Shown: positions 1 through 8,193, counted from the first letter of the stretch. The stretch is 64,000 nucleotides of DNA from Streptomyces sp. V2I9 (GCF_030817475.1 NZ_JAUSZJ010000002.1:6090626-6154625), one strand, 5' to 3'. Numbers and translations are program-made. Notes: generated by a model from the sequence alone, not told the origin.

Positions 1-213
1 CGGCACCACCAGATAATCACCGAACTCGGAAGCCTCCGAGACCAGCACCCTCACCGCACCGTGCTCACCCAGCACCCCCGCGGTCGCCCCCGCACCCGCA
101 CCCAACGCCACCGCGACCGGATCACCCAGCCGCCGCGCCAGCGCCAGCAACTCCAGCGTCGGCTTGCGGACCGCACCATCCACATGATCGACCAGAACCA
201 GAACATCAGCCAT
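1..213 (-). CDS. etfA: electron transfer flavoprotein alpha subunit, N-terminal part
   Basis: The first 71 residues of the ETF alpha subunit; the gene runs off the window edge. It begins MADVLVLVDHVDGAVRKPTL, the usual start of actinobacterial EtfA, with an alternating beta/alpha pattern of the N-terminal ETF domain. The FAD-binding C-terminal domain lies outside the window. A GGAG about 8 bases before the ATG supports the start. It lies 85 bases downstream of etfB on the same strand, so the two are almost certainly one operon. With EtfB it carries electrons from acyl-CoA dehydrogenases to the respiratory chain via ETF:quinone oxidoreductase. The likely local donor is the acyl-CoA dehydrogenase at 34983-36188. 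Confidence 0.93.
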   Translation of the reverse strand, partial: MADVLVLVDHVDGAVRKPTLELLALARRLGDPVAVALGAGAGATAGVLGEHGAVRVLVSEASEFGDYLVVP

Positions 214-298
214 GACACGCACTCCAGACAGACGAGACAGACGAGACGGACAGAACAGGCAGAGACCCACACGCCCCCACCAGGAGAAAACCGGAGAG

Positions 299-1084
299 CT
301 AGATGAACTTCCGGCCCGCGAGGAACCCGGCCAGCTCCCTGCCGCCCTCACCCTCGTCCTTCACGATCGTGCCCGCCGTCCGCGCCGGACGCTCGGTCGC
401 CGACTCGACCGCCGTCCACGCACCCGCCAGACCCACCTCGTCCGCCTCCAGACCCAGATCATCCAGATCCAGCGACTCCACCGGCTTCTTCTTCGCCGCC
501 ATGATCCCCTTGAACGACGGATACCTGGCCTCACCCGACTGGTCGGTCACCGACACCACCGCCGGCAGCGACGCCTCCAGCCGCTCGGACGCCGTGTCAC
601 CGTCACGCCGCCCGACCACCACACCACCGTCCACCGACACCTCCGACAGCAGCGTCACCTGCGGCACCCCCAGCCGCTCCGCCAGCAGCGCCGGAAGCAC
701 CCCCATCACCCCGTCCGTCGAGGCCATCCCGCAGATCACCAGGTCGTAACCGGTCCTCTCGACCGCCTTCGCCAGCACCAGCGACGTCCCCATCACGTCC
801 GTACCGTGCAGACCGTCGTCCTCGACATGAACCGCCCTGTCCGCACCCATCGACAACGCCTTGCGCAACGCGTCCTTGGCATCCTCCGGACCCACCGTCA
901 CCACGGTGATCTCCGCATCGTCCGCCCCGTCCGCGATCTGCAACGCCTGCTCGACCGCGTACTCGTCCAGCTCCGAGAGCAGACCGTCGACATCATCACG
1001 GTCCAGCGTCAGGTCATCGGCGAAACGCCGGTCACCGGTCGCGTCGGGCACGTACTTCACACAGACAACGATCCTCAAGCTCAC
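299..1084 (-). CDS. etfB: electron transfer flavoprotein beta subunit
   Basis: A 261-residue protein, normal length for EtfB. The GTG start (MSLRIVVCVKYVPDATG) has CAGGAGAG 7 bases upstream. The ETF-beta signature region is visible at about residues 158-200 (RRDGDTASERLEASLPAVVS, then YPSFKGIMAAKKKP), which forms the AMP-binding and recognition loop contacting acyl-CoA dehydrogenases. It pairs with EtfA to shuttle electrons from beta-oxidation-type dehydrogenases. It is first in the etfBA operon and divergent from the TetR gene at 1217. Its promoter is readable in the intergenic gap (-35 TTTACA, 17-base spacer, -10 TAATCT) and carries two boxes shared with two other promoters here, which suggests TetR-type repression. 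Confidence 0.95.
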   Translation of the reverse strand: MSLRIVVCVKYVPDATGDRRFADDLTLDRDDVDGLLSELDEYAVEQALQIADGADDAEITVVTVGPEDAKDALRKALSMGADRAVHVEDDGLHGTDVMGTSLVLAKAVERTGYDLVICGMASTDGVMGVLPALLAERLGVPQVTLLSEVSVDGGVVVGRRDGDTASERLEASLPAVVSVTDQSGEARYPSFKGIMAAKKKPVESLDLDDLGLEADEVGLAGAWTAVESATERPARTAGTIVKDEGEGGRELAGFLAGRKFI

Positions 1085-1142
1085 GCCGGCTCTCCTGCCT
1101 ACCTGGGTGTGGTCCCACCTGGTGTCATTCGTACTGGTGGAG

Positions 1143-1184
1143 AGATTATGGCACTCAGTACCCTCTGTAAAGGTACCCAGTGCC
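1143..1184 (-). promoter_or_regulatory. etfB promoter with paired TetR-type operator boxes
   Basis: Read toward etfB: -35 TTTACA (1171-1166), 17-base spacer, -10 TAATCT (1148-1143). One box, GGCACTCAGTACC (+ strand 1150-1162), fills the spacer. A second, GGTACCCAGTGCC (1172-1184), abuts the -35 on its upstream side. Centres are 22 bp apart, about two helical turns. The same geometry recurs at 1955-1997 and 41297-41338. The site lies between etfB and a divergent TetR gene, so it may also govern that gene. The binding protein is inferred, not shown. Confidence 0.75.
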
Positions 1185-1216
1185 AAATGGGGGCTTCCGG
1201 TGCTACGTTTCGCCGC

Positions 1217-1945
1217 ATGAGCGAGGCACGAGGACCCGAGAAGAAGACACCCATGCGGGAGGTGCTGGCGCAGGCGGCCTTCCAGCTCTTCCTGGAGCGG
1301 GGCTTCGAGCGGACGACCGTGGACGACATCGTGGCGCGGGCCGGGGTGGGCCGTCGTTCGTTCTTCCGGTACTTCCCGTCCAAGGAGGACGCGGTCTTCC
1401 CGGACCATGAGCGCTGCCTCGCCGAGATGACCGAGTTCCTGGCCGCCGTGGGGGACGACGACCCGGTCGGGGCGGTGTGCGACGCCGCCCGCATCGTGCT
1501 GCGGATGTACGCGGACAACCCCGAGTTCTCCGTGCAGCGCTACCGGCTCACCCGCGAGGTGCCGGGTCTGCGGACGTACGAACTGTCGGTGGTGCGCCGG
1601 TACGAGCAGACCCTCGCCGGGCATCTGCGAAGCCGGTTCGGCGAGGGCGGTGACGGGGCGCTGCGGGCCGAGGTGATCGCGGCGTCGGTGGTCGCCGCGC
1701 ACAACAACGGGTTGCGTCTGTGGCTGCGGTCGGGCGGGGAGGGTGACCCGGAGGCGGCGGTGGACCACGCGCTCTCGCTCGTGCGCGAGGTCTGGGGGAG
1801 CGCTGCGGCCCCCGCGTCGGCCACCCCCTTTCCCGTCTCCGGCGAAGGGGAGGGGGAGGGCGAGGTGATCGTGATGGTCGCGCGGAAGGGCGCCCCGATG
1901 TGGCGCGTCGTGCAGCAGATCGAGGCCGCCGTCGGCGAGGGCTGA
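1217..1945 (+). CDS. TetR/AcrR family transcriptional regulator
   Basis: A 242-residue TetR-family protein. The N-terminal helix-turn-helix spans about residues 33-52 (TTVDDIVARAGVGRRSFFRY), followed by the usual SKEDAVF helix. The ligand domain includes YRLTREVPGL. A low-complexity Glu/Gly stretch precedes a C-terminal VIVMVARKGAPMWRVVQQ segment. It is clearly paralogous to the TetR at 43146-43958, which has the same motifs in the same order. Divergent from etfB and followed 10 bases later by the operator ahead of the Zn-ribbon gene, so it is flanked on both sides by copies of the same 13-bp box. I infer that it autoregulates and represses etfBA. The ligand may be an acyl-CoA, as for many TetR proteins near ETF genes. 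The upstream ribosome binding site is weak. Confidence 0.9.
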   Translation: MSEARGPEKKTPMREVLAQAAFQLFLERGFERTTVDDIVARAGVGRRSFFRYFPSKEDAVFPDHERCLAEMTEFLAAVGDDDPVGAVCDAARIVLRMYADNPEFSVQRYRLTREVPGLRTYELSVVRRYEQTLAGHLRSRFGEGGDGALRAEVIAASVVAAHNNGLRLWLRSGGEGDPEAAVDHALSLVREVWGSAAAPASATPFPVSGEGEGEGEVIVMVARKGAPMWRVVQQIEAAVGEG

Positions 1946-1954
1946 GCATCAATA

Positions 1955-1997
1955 GGCACTCAGTGCCTTTACGGTGCGGCACTGGGTGCCATATGGT
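1955..1997 (+). promoter_or_regulatory. promoter of the Zn-ribbon gene with paired operator boxes
   Basis: Box 1 GGCACTCAGTGCC (1955-1967) is a perfect palindrome around its centre and abuts a -35-like TTTACG (1968-1973). Box 2 GGCACTGGGTGCC (1978-1990) lies in the spacer before a -10-like TATGGT (1992-1997). Centres are 23 bp apart. The arrangement matches the etfB and ccr promoters. The inferred transcript starts about 50 bases before the ATG at 2058. Confidence 0.7.
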
Positions 1998-2057
1998 GCG
2001 GACGCGCCGTCCGTGCGGGTGCGGCGCGTTCCCGAGTCGAGCGCAGGGGGTCGAGCC

Positions 2058-2441
2058 ATGTCCCAGACAGGAATGGGCACCGTCCGGAAGGCGCACGAGG
2101 AGAGCGGCCTCTCCTACCACCGCTGCCGCTGGTGCGGCACCGCCTCCTTCCGGCGGTTGCTGTGCCCGGTGTGCGCGTCGAGTGATCTGGAGCCTGAACG
2201 CACCACCGGTCACGGCGTGGTCGTCCGGACCGCCGTGGTCCACCGCTACACCGACGAGGCGCGCAACGAGTCCCTCGTGCGCTTTCCCGAGGGGTTCGTC
2301 TTCCGCTGCCGGGTCGTCGGCGCGGCTCCCCATCTGGTGACGGTCGGCGCCCGTGTCCGGCCCGTCTCCGGGGACGAACCGGAGACGGGCGCCGTGGTGC
2401 TGGAACTCTGCGAGCCGCCCGCCCGGCGGGACTGGATCTGA
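2058..2441 (+). CDS. Zn-ribbon / OB-fold (DUF35-type) protein
   Basis: A 127-residue protein with a GGGGG ribosome binding site ahead of the ATG. An N-terminal rubredoxin-like zinc ribbon has two Cys pairs at about residues 23-26 and 36-39 (CRWCG, CPVCA). An OB-fold of the DUF35 type follows (GHGVVVRTAVVHRY, then a beta-rich stretch ending ETGAVVLELCE). DUF35 proteins often partner thiolases or HMG-CoA-synthase-like enzymes and may channel acyl-CoA intermediates. No thiolase is adjacent here, so the partner is probably elsewhere. The gene stands alone between the TetR gene and a terminator, and its promoter shares operator boxes with etfB and ccr. I infer a supporting role in acyl-CoA metabolism; the exact function is unknown. 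Confidence 0.8.
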   Translation: MSQTGMGTVRKAHEESGLSYHRCRWCGTASFRRLLCPVCASSDLEPERTTGHGVVVRTAVVHRYTDEARNESLVRFPEGFVFRCRVVGAAPHLVTVGARVRPVSGDEPETGAVVLELCEPPARRDWI

Positions 2442-2465
2442 CCGGCCCGGCGGCGTGACCGCCGT

Positions 2466-2500
2466 CCGGCCGGTGGGTGAACGGTTCACCCGCCGGCCGG
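2466..2500. terminator. bidirectional hairpin terminator
   Basis: A near-perfect stem centred on 2483, about 17 pairs with one G-T wobble and a tight loop, built from CCGGCCGGTGGGTGAAC and its complement. It lies in the 77-base gap between convergent genes ending at 2441 and 2519. No U-tract follows, as is common in Streptomyces. Confidence 0.7.
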
Positions 2501-2518
2501 GCCCGCCGAACTGCCCGG

Positions 2519-3214
2519 TCAGCTCAGCTGGCTGAGCATCTCATCGGCCAACGGGGCCGAGGACGCCGGGTTCTGACCGGTGATCAGGTTGCGGTCGGTG
2601 ACGATGTACGGGGCCCACGGCTCGCCTTCCCGGAAGTCCGCGCCCAACGCCACCAGCCGGTCCTGGAGCAGCCACTTCGCCCGGTCCGCGAAGCCCGCGC
2701 CGGCCTCTTCGGCGTTGGTGAAGCCGGTGAGCCGGTACCCGGCGAACGCGTTGACGCCGTCCGGGCCGGTCGCGGCCAGCAGCGCCGCCGGACCGTGGCA
2801 GACCACGCCCAGCGGCTTGCCCGACGCCAGGGTCTCGGCGAGCAGCCGTCCGGAGGCCGGGTCCACCGCGAGGTCCTCCATCGGGCCGTGACCGCCGGGG
2901 TAGAAGACGGCGTCGTACGCGTCGAGGTCCACCTCCTCCAGCGCGACCGGCCGCCGCAGCTCCTCGAACGCCTCCAGGCCGGCCGCCACGGCGTCGGCGC
3001 CCTCCTGGCCGCCGTTGGCGTCGGGCGCCAGGCTGCCCCGGTCCACGGTCGGGACGACCCCGCCAGGCGTCGCCACGACCACCTCGTGACCGGCCTCGGT
3101 GAACGCCCGGTACGGGGTCACGGCCTCCTCCGCCCAGAAGCCCGTGGGGTGGGCGGAGCCGTCCGCCAGGGTCCAGTGGTCCGCGCCGGACACCACGAAA
3201 AGGATCTTTGCCAT
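2519..3214 (-). CDS. DJ-1/PfpI (Hsp31-like) family protein
   Basis: A 231-residue class I glutamine-amidotransferase-like protein of the DJ-1/PfpI superfamily. The nucleophile elbow VVCHGPAALL carries the conserved Cys. YPGGHGPMEDL supplies the oxyanion/acid loop. The N-terminal strand is KILFVVSGADHWTL. The length and the insertion around residues 50-80 resemble Hsp31-type chaperone/glyoxalase III proteins. The ATG at 3214 is preferred over one three codons upstream because a GGAG then sits 9 bases away. Likely activities are protein/glyoxal deglycation or methylglyoxal detoxification in the cytoplasm. It is a single-gene unit, divergent from the phosphatase gene at 3474. Family assignment is firm; the activity is not. 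Confidence 0.88.
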   Translation of the reverse strand: MAKILFVVSGADHWTLADGSAHPTGFWAEEAVTPYRAFTEAGHEVVVATPGGVVPTVDRGSLAPDANGGQEGADAVAAGLEAFEELRRPVALEEVDLDAYDAVFYPGGHGPMEDLAVDPASGRLLAETLASGKPLGVVCHGPAALLAATGPDGVNAFAGYRLTGFTNAEEAGAGFADRAKWLLQDRLVALGADFREGEPWAPYIVTDRNLITGQNPASSAPLADEMLSQLS

Positions 3215-3473
3215 GTCGTACATCTCCGTTGGTCGGGGTGGCTGACCGGGCCGACGGTAGGCCCGGTCCGGCCAGGATCGGCGTCCCGCACGCCCGTGCC
3301 GGGAAGTGGCTCCCGACGCGTCGGCGGTGATCGGCCGTCCGGCGGATCGCCTGCCCCGCGCAGCCGCCCCGAACCCTCCGGAGGGCGGACCGGCGGCAGG
3401 CGCGGGCGCGCGACGGGGATGCCCGCGATCACCCGCGGGGCGAGGGCTCGCACCGCCGTGATTGGCTGGAGCC

Positions 3474-4319
3474 ATGATCGATGACTTCCTTCACGGGACC
3501 CCCGGCCCCACCGGACCGCTCGCCGAGGTCGAGGCCGCCGTGCGCGCCGCGGCGGCGGCCGAGATCATGCCCCGCCACCGGAAACTGGCCGCCCACGAGA
3601 TCATCGAGAAGAGCGGCCCGCACGACCTGGTCACCGCCGCCGACCGGCTGGCCGAGGAGCACCTCACCGCCGCCCTCACCGCACTGCTGCCCGGTTCGGT
3701 CGTCGTCGGGGAGGAGTCCGTGCACGCCGATCCGGCGGTCTACGACGCCCTCGGCGGCGACGCCCCGGTCTGGATCGTGGACCCGGTCGACGGCACCCGT
3801 CAGTTCGTGCGGGGCGAGGCCGGCTTCTGCACCCTCGTCGCCCTCGCCCTGCACGGAGAGGTCCACGCCTCCTGGACCTACGCACCGGTCCTGGACGAGA
3901 TGGCCGTGGCCGTACGCGGCCGGGGCGCCACGCTCGACGGAGCGCCGCTACGGGCCGGGTCGCCCGCCCCCGGAGCCGTCCTGGAGGTGGCGATGTCGCA
4001 CCCCGACTACACCACCGACGCCCAGAAGCGGGCCCTGCTCGGCCTGCGCACCGAGGGCATCGCGGCCCGCCCCTGCGGCTCGGCTGGGCTGGAGTACCTG
4101 GCGGTGGCCCGCGGCGACCTGGACGCCACCGCCTTCAACTGGGAGTACGCCTGGGACCACGCCGCCGGACTGCTCCTGGTCACCGAGGCGGGCGGCGTCC
4201 AGTCCACCCTCTCCGGTGCTCCGTTCCGGATCGCGGGCGGCAACGACCTGCCGTTCACGGCCGCCCGCGACGAGGCGACCGCCCGGCGCGTCCTGACCGC
4301 CCTGCGCGCGGGCGGCTGA
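3474..4319 (+). CDS. inositol monophosphatase family phosphatase
   Basis: A 281-residue Mg2+-dependent phosphatase of the IMPase/FBPase superfamily. The metal site is readable: GEESVHAD (metal-binding Glu), WIVDPVDGTRQFVRG (Asp pair and Gly-Thr phosphate loop) and WDHAAGLLLVTEAGG near residue 225 (last metal Asp). Family members act on inositol-1-phosphate, histidinol phosphate or PAP; sequence alone does not settle which. The nearest relatives I recall in Streptomyces are annotated inositol monophosphatase family or histidinol-phosphatase. The ATG at 3474 is chosen over an in-frame TTG four codons earlier. It appears monocistronic, with a gap of about 160 bases before the next gene. Confidence 0.85.
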   Translation: MIDDFLHGTPGPTGPLAEVEAAVRAAAAAEIMPRHRKLAAHEIIEKSGPHDLVTAADRLAEEHLTAALTALLPGSVVVGEESVHADPAVYDALGGDAPVWIVDPVDGTRQFVRGEAGFCTLVALALHGEVHASWTYAPVLDEMAVAVRGRGATLDGAPLRAGSPAPGAVLEVAMSHPDYTTDAQKRALLGLRTEGIAARPCGSAGLEYLAVARGDLDATAFNWEYAWDHAAGLLLVTEAGGVQSTLSGAPFRIAGGNDLPFTAARDEATARRVLTALRAGG

Positions 4320-4480
4320 CCCCCGCCGGCCCCCTCTCCGGGCCGCCGGCCGGCGTGAGCCCCGCTCCCCGGCCGCAGGCACCCGCCGGTCCGAGCGCCC
4401 CGCCGGGGGTCCCGCCTCCGCGTGGGCGGTGTCCCCGAATATCCTGGGTCTCCGCCCACCGGCCGACGAAGGAGTCCCAG

Positions 4481-5899
4481 GTGACCTCGATGCTCGACGC
4501 GGTGGTCGTGGGGGCCGGGCCCAACGGGCTGACCGCCGCCGCCGAACTGGCCCGCCGTGGACTCGCCGTGGAGGTGCACGAGGCGCACGACAGCGTCGGG
4601 GGAGGGGCCAGCACCGAAGAGCTGACGCTGCCGGGCTTCCGGCACGACCCCTGCTCCGCCGTGCACCCCCTCGGCATCGGCTCGCCCGCGTTCCGGGCGA
4701 TGCCCCTGGCCCGGCACGGACTCGAGTGGCTGCACCCCGAGGTCGATCTCGCCCACCCCTTCCCGGACGGGACGGCCGCCACGCTCACCCGCTCCGTCGG
4801 CGAGAGCGCCATGTCGCTGGGGGCCGTGGACGCCGGAGCGTACCGCCGCCTCATGGCGCCCTTCCTCGGCCGCTGGGACACCCTGGCCGCCGACTTCCTG
4901 CGCACCCCCTGGGACGGGCTGCCCCGCGACCCCTACCGACTGGCCCGCTTCGGACTGCTCGGCCTCCAGCCCGCCACCTGGGTCTCCCGGCGCTTCCGGG
5001 GCGCGAAGGCCCGCGGCCTCTTCGCCGGGCTCGCCGCCCACGCCATAGCGCCCACCAGCGGCTTCGCCACCTCGGCGATCGCCCTCGTCTTCGCGCTCGC
5101 CGCCCACGAGAACGGCTGGCCGGTGCCGCGCGGCGGCTCCCAGGCCATCTCCGACGCCCTCGCCGCCCTGCTCCGCGAACACGGCGGCACGATCCGCACC
5201 GGCAGCGAGGTCAAGCGACTGGACGAACTCCCGCCCGCGCGCGCCTACATCTTCGACACCTCGCCCTCGGCCCTGGCCCGGATCGCCGGCCTCGGCAGCG
5301 CCTACCGGGGCTACCGCTACGGGGCCTCCGCCTTCAAGATCGACTACGCGCTCTCCGGTCCCGTCCCCTGGACCGCGGAGGCGGCACGCCGCGCCGGCAC
5401 CGTCCACATCGGGCCCACCGCCGGAGCCATCGACACCGCCCTGCGCGCCGCGGTCGAGGGCCGTGACCCGGACAAGCCCTTCCTCATCACCGCCCAGCCC
5501 AGCCTCACCGACCCCACCCGCGCTCCCGAAGGACGCCATGTCTTCTGGGTGTACGGACATGTCCCGGCGGGCTGGGAGGGCGACGCCACCGAGGTCATCG
5601 AACGCCAACTGGAGCGCTTCGCCCCCGGGTTCCGTGATCTGGTGCTGGCCCGCGCGCTCGCGGGGCCGCCCCGACTCGCCGCGCGCAACGCCAACTACGT
5701 CGGCGGCGACATCGCGTGCGGGGCCTTCGCCGGCCTGCAGACCCTGATCCGCCCGAAGCTCGCCCGCGTCCCGTACGCCACCGCACACCCCGCCGTGTTC
5801 CTCTGCTCCTCGGCCACCCCGCCGGGCCCCGGCGTGCACGGAATGTCCGGCCATCACGCCGCCAAGGCCGTATGGAGACAGCTGCGGGCCTCTTCCTGA
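4481..5899 (+). CDS. phytoene-desaturase-like FAD/NAD(P)-dependent oxidoreductase
   Basis: A 472-residue flavoprotein of the CrtI/COG1233 type. An N-terminal dinucleotide-binding motif (VVVGAGPNGLTAAAELARRG, residues about 7-26) is followed by an acidic residue ending the second strand (VEVHEAHDSVGGGAS). A C-terminal FAD motif is SSATPPGPGVHGMSGHHAAK. The GTG start has AAGGAG 6 bases upstream. No carotenoid genes (phytoene synthase, cyclase) are nearby, so it is more likely one of the general actinobacterial homologues of unknown substrate than a true phytoene desaturase. It converges on the ThrE-type gene across a short hairpin. Cofactor and fold are confident; the reaction is unknown. Confidence 0.85.
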   Translation: MTSMLDAVVVGAGPNGLTAAAELARRGLAVEVHEAHDSVGGGASTEELTLPGFRHDPCSAVHPLGIGSPAFRAMPLARHGLEWLHPEVDLAHPFPDGTAATLTRSVGESAMSLGAVDAGAYRRLMAPFLGRWDTLAADFLRTPWDGLPRDPYRLARFGLLGLQPATWVSRRFRGAKARGLFAGLAAHAIAPTSGFATSAIALVFALAAHENGWPVPRGGSQAISDALAALLREHGGTIRTGSEVKRLDELPPARAYIFDTSPSALARIAGLGSAYRGYRYGASAFKIDYALSGPVPWTAEAARRAGTVHIGPTAGAIDTALRAAVEGRDPDKPFLITAQPSLTDPTRAPEGRHVFWVYGHVPAGWEGDATEVIERQLERFAPGFRDLVLARALAGPPRLAARNANYVGGDIACGAFAGLQTLIRPKLARVPYATAHPAVFLCSSATPPGPGVHGMSGHHAAKAVWRQLRASS

Positions 5900-5916
5900 G
5901 CCGCCCGTTCCCCGAC

Positions 5917-5941
5917 CGGGCGGACGGCTCGCGTCCGCCCG
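5917..5941. terminator. hairpin between convergent genes
   Basis: A nine-base perfect stem, CGGGCGGAC with its complement, and a 7-base loop, lying in the 48-base gap between genes ending at 5899 and 5948. Probably serves both directions. Confidence 0.6.
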
Positions 5942-5947
5942 CGCCGC

Positions 5948-7492
5948 TCACAGTGCGGGTGCCCAGCGCCGTTGCGCCGCTCCGCCCAACTGGCTGCCGA
6001 GCACGGTCCCGACGCCGATCGCGGCCGTGGTGACGAAGGCCTGCACCGCGTAGCCGCCCGCTCCGGGCACGTGCAGCCCGTACTGGAGCAGGCTGCGGTA
6101 GACGTCGGGCCCCGGCAGCAGGGCCCCCGCGATGCCGGGCACCACCAGGGAGCGCGACGGAATGTGCAGGGACGGCGCCAATGCCCCGGCCGCCGCGCCC
6201 AGGACCGCGGCCGCGCCCAGGGCCGCCATCGGGGTGGGCTGCCCCAGCTCCTGGTGCAGGACGCCGTTGACCAGACCGGCGAGCACCCCCGCGCCCATCA
6301 CCCACGGCAGCAGCCGGGGCGGGCCGCCCATGAAGATCGCGTTGCCCAGTGCCCCGATGGCCGATGTCACCAGGGACAGCACCAACGGCAGTGCGCGGAA
6401 AGCGGTGTTACGGGCGTCCACGTCGGCGTCCCGCAGCAGGAAGCCGACCAGGGCGATCCCGCCGACCATCGCCCCCAGGAACATGCCCACGCTGATCAGC
6501 CGCCCGGCCGCCATCGCGCGGAACCCGGAGATGGCGTCCTCCGCGAGGCTCACCAGGGACAGGATCGGCAGCAGCAGCACCATGTTGGCCGCCGCGACGC
6601 TGGCCGCCTCGCCGCCGGTCAGAAGGTGCGCGTCCGCCAGGAGAATCGTCAGCCCGATCACCGAGGCGGTCTGGAGGGCGGTGACGTAGAACGAGGGCAG
6701 GCCGCCCGCCCCCAGCGCCCAACCGAACCGGTTGCCCACCAGGAACACCACGGGGGAGAGGGCCGCGGCCTGCGGGGTGCCGGACGCGAGCACGCACAGC
6801 ATGGCCGCCAGGAGCGCGCCTCCCAGCACGGTGGTCCACCAGGGCCAGAAACCCTTGCGCGAGATGATCCGGGTCAGCTCGTGCTCGGCTTCGAGCGGTC
6901 GCAGGCCCTTGTCCAGCACCCGGTGCGTCAGAGCGCTCAGATCGTCGAGCTGCCGCAGATCCCGGCTGTCCTCCGACCCCGTCACCATCATCATGGTGAG
7001 CGTATGGGCGCCCGGCGGCGCGTACTGGGCCTGGATGGTCCGCGAGGTGACGTCGACCGTCATGCAGTCCATCTCCCAGCGTGCGGTGACCGCGACGATC
7101 GCCGACTCGATGGCCCGCGTCTCCGCCCCGGCGAGGAACAGCTCCCGCCCGTGGCGCAGGGCGAACCGCATACAGGCGACGGCCGTCCTCTCGCCCACGT
7201 CGCGCGGTTCGGGGAACGTGTACCCCTCGAACTCCGTTCCGTAGAGCCGGTCCAGCAGAGTCGATTCGTTGTCCCGCAACCGGGACAACTGCTCCCGCCG
7301 CGCCCGGCGTCTGCCGAGGAACGTGCCGTCGCCGGCCGGCCGGCCGACCCGCGCCCGGTCCCGGGCCCGCGAGGCGTCCGGGAGCGCGGTGGCGTCCGAG
7401 GACGAGGAACCATCCGTGGACGAGGAGTCGTCCGAGGGAACCGACGTGTGCGAGGACACCGGGACGTGACCTTCCTCCCGATCTGCCGCCAT
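5948..7492 (-). CDS. threonine/serine exporter (ThrE) family membrane protein
   Basis: About 514 residues. A Ser/Asp-rich disordered N-terminus of about 50 residues precedes a soluble ThrE-type domain (around EFEGYTFPEPRDVGERTAVA, residues about 85-235). About ten hydrophobic segments then fill the rest, in two blocks typical of ThrE and ThrE_2. Corynebacterial ThrE exports threonine and serine by proton antiport; export of small amino acids across the plasma membrane is therefore likely here. Start choice is uncertain: ATG 7492 is given, ATG 7522 lies upstream, and GTG 7459 has the best ribosome binding site (GGGAGGAAGG). Divergent from the macro-domain gene. Confidence 0.87.
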   Translation of the reverse strand: MAADREEGHVPVSSHTSVPSDDSSSTDGSSSSDATALPDASRARDRARVGRPAGDGTFLGRRRARREQLSRLRDNESTLLDRLYGTEFEGYTFPEPRDVGERTAVACMRFALRHGRELFLAGAETRAIESAIVAVTARWEMDCMTVDVTSRTIQAQYAPPGAHTLTMMMVTGSEDSRDLRQLDDLSALTHRVLDKGLRPLEAEHELTRIISRKGFWPWWTTVLGGALLAAMLCVLASGTPQAAALSPVVFLVGNRFGWALGAGGLPSFYVTALQTASVIGLTILLADAHLLTGGEAASVAAANMVLLLPILSLVSLAEDAISGFRAMAAGRLISVGMFLGAMVGGIALVGFLLRDADVDARNTAFRALPLVLSLVTSAIGALGNAIFMGGPPRLLPWVMGAGVLAGLVNGVLHQELGQPTPMAALGAAAVLGAAAGALAPSLHIPSRSLVVPGIAGALLPGPDVYRSLLQYGLHVPGAGGYAVQAFVTTAAIGVGTVLGSQLGGAAQRRWAPAL

Positions 7493-7656
7493 GTCCGGCG
7501 GAATGGTTGTATATCGGGGCATTCTGCCTGCTCGGTCGACGGTTGAGGGGCAGGGCATGGCCGCGCGTCACCGTACGCGTGAACCGGCCGCCGCTCCGCC
7601 CGACAGGTCGGCCCGACCGGGCGGCGGAGGCTCACGGCGCGCGGCATGATGTCCGC

Positions 7657-8193
7657 ATGAGCACCTCTGTCTCGCCCGCCGTACGTCTGGTCCGCGGCGA
7701 CATCACCGACCAGTCCGTCGACGTCATCGTCAACGCGGCGAACTCCTCGCTGCTCGGCGGCGGCGGAGTCGACGGCGCCATCCACCGGCGCGGAGGCCCC
7801 GACATCCTCGCCGCCTGCCGCGAACTGCGCGCCTCGCGGTACGGCAAGGGCCTGCCCACCGGGCAGGCCGTGGCGACCACCGCCGGACGGCTCGACGCGC
7901 GGTGGATCGTGCACACGGTCGGCCCGGTGTTCTCGGGCGTCCAGGACCGTTCCGCCCTGCTCGTCTCCTGCTATCGCGCATCCCTGCGGCTGGCAGCCGA
8001 GTTGGGGGCCACGTCCATCGCCTTCCCGGCGATCTCCACCGGCATCTACGGCTGGCCCATGGACGACGGGGCGCGGATCGCGGTGCGCACGGTCCTGGCG
8101 GAAACGGTGGAACCGGTCGAGGAGGTGCGCTTCGTGCTCTTCGACGCGCACGCGTACGTGGAGTTCGAGGAAGTCCTCGCGATGCGCGCCTGA
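7657..8193 (+). CDS. macro-domain O-acetyl-ADP-ribose deacetylase
   Basis: A 178-residue single macro domain. The diagnostic segments are present: GDIT then VDVIVNAANSSLLGGGGVDG (ADP-ribose distal-ribose loop with catalytic Asn/Asp), and FPAISTGIYGWPMDD (diphosphate loop). This matches MacroD/YmdB-type enzymes that hydrolyse O-acetyl-ADP-ribose or remove ADP-ribose from acidic side chains. It begins close to the divergent ThrE gene and is followed by about 215 bases without a gene. No sirtuin or ART partner is adjacent, so the substrate source is unknown. Confidence 0.92.
   Translation: MSTSVSPAVRLVRGDITDQSVDVIVNAANSSLLGGGGVDGAIHRRGGPDILAACRELRASRYGKGLPTGQAVATTAGRLDARWIVHTVGPVFSGVQDRSALLVSCYRASLRLAAELGATSIAFPAISTGIYGWPMDDGARIAVRTVLAETVEPVEEVRFVLFDAHAYVEFEEVLAMRA

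Noticed and set aside
214..298. GACAGACGAGACAGACGAGAC-like micro-repeat between etfB and etfA as a regulatory element
   Set aside because: Very short, imperfect, inside an operon gap, and without palindromic or promoter character; probably simple sequence.
4481..5899. Carotenoid biosynthesis (true phytoene desaturase)
   Set aside because: No phytoene synthase, lycopene cyclase or geranylgeranyl synthase nearby; the sequence fits the broader COG1233 oxidoreductases.
6340..6400. Further copies of the GGCACTnAGTGCC box inside genes (for example CCCAGTGCCCC near 6350 and 19910)
   Set aside because: Only one half matches, no second box at 22-23 bp and no promoter context.
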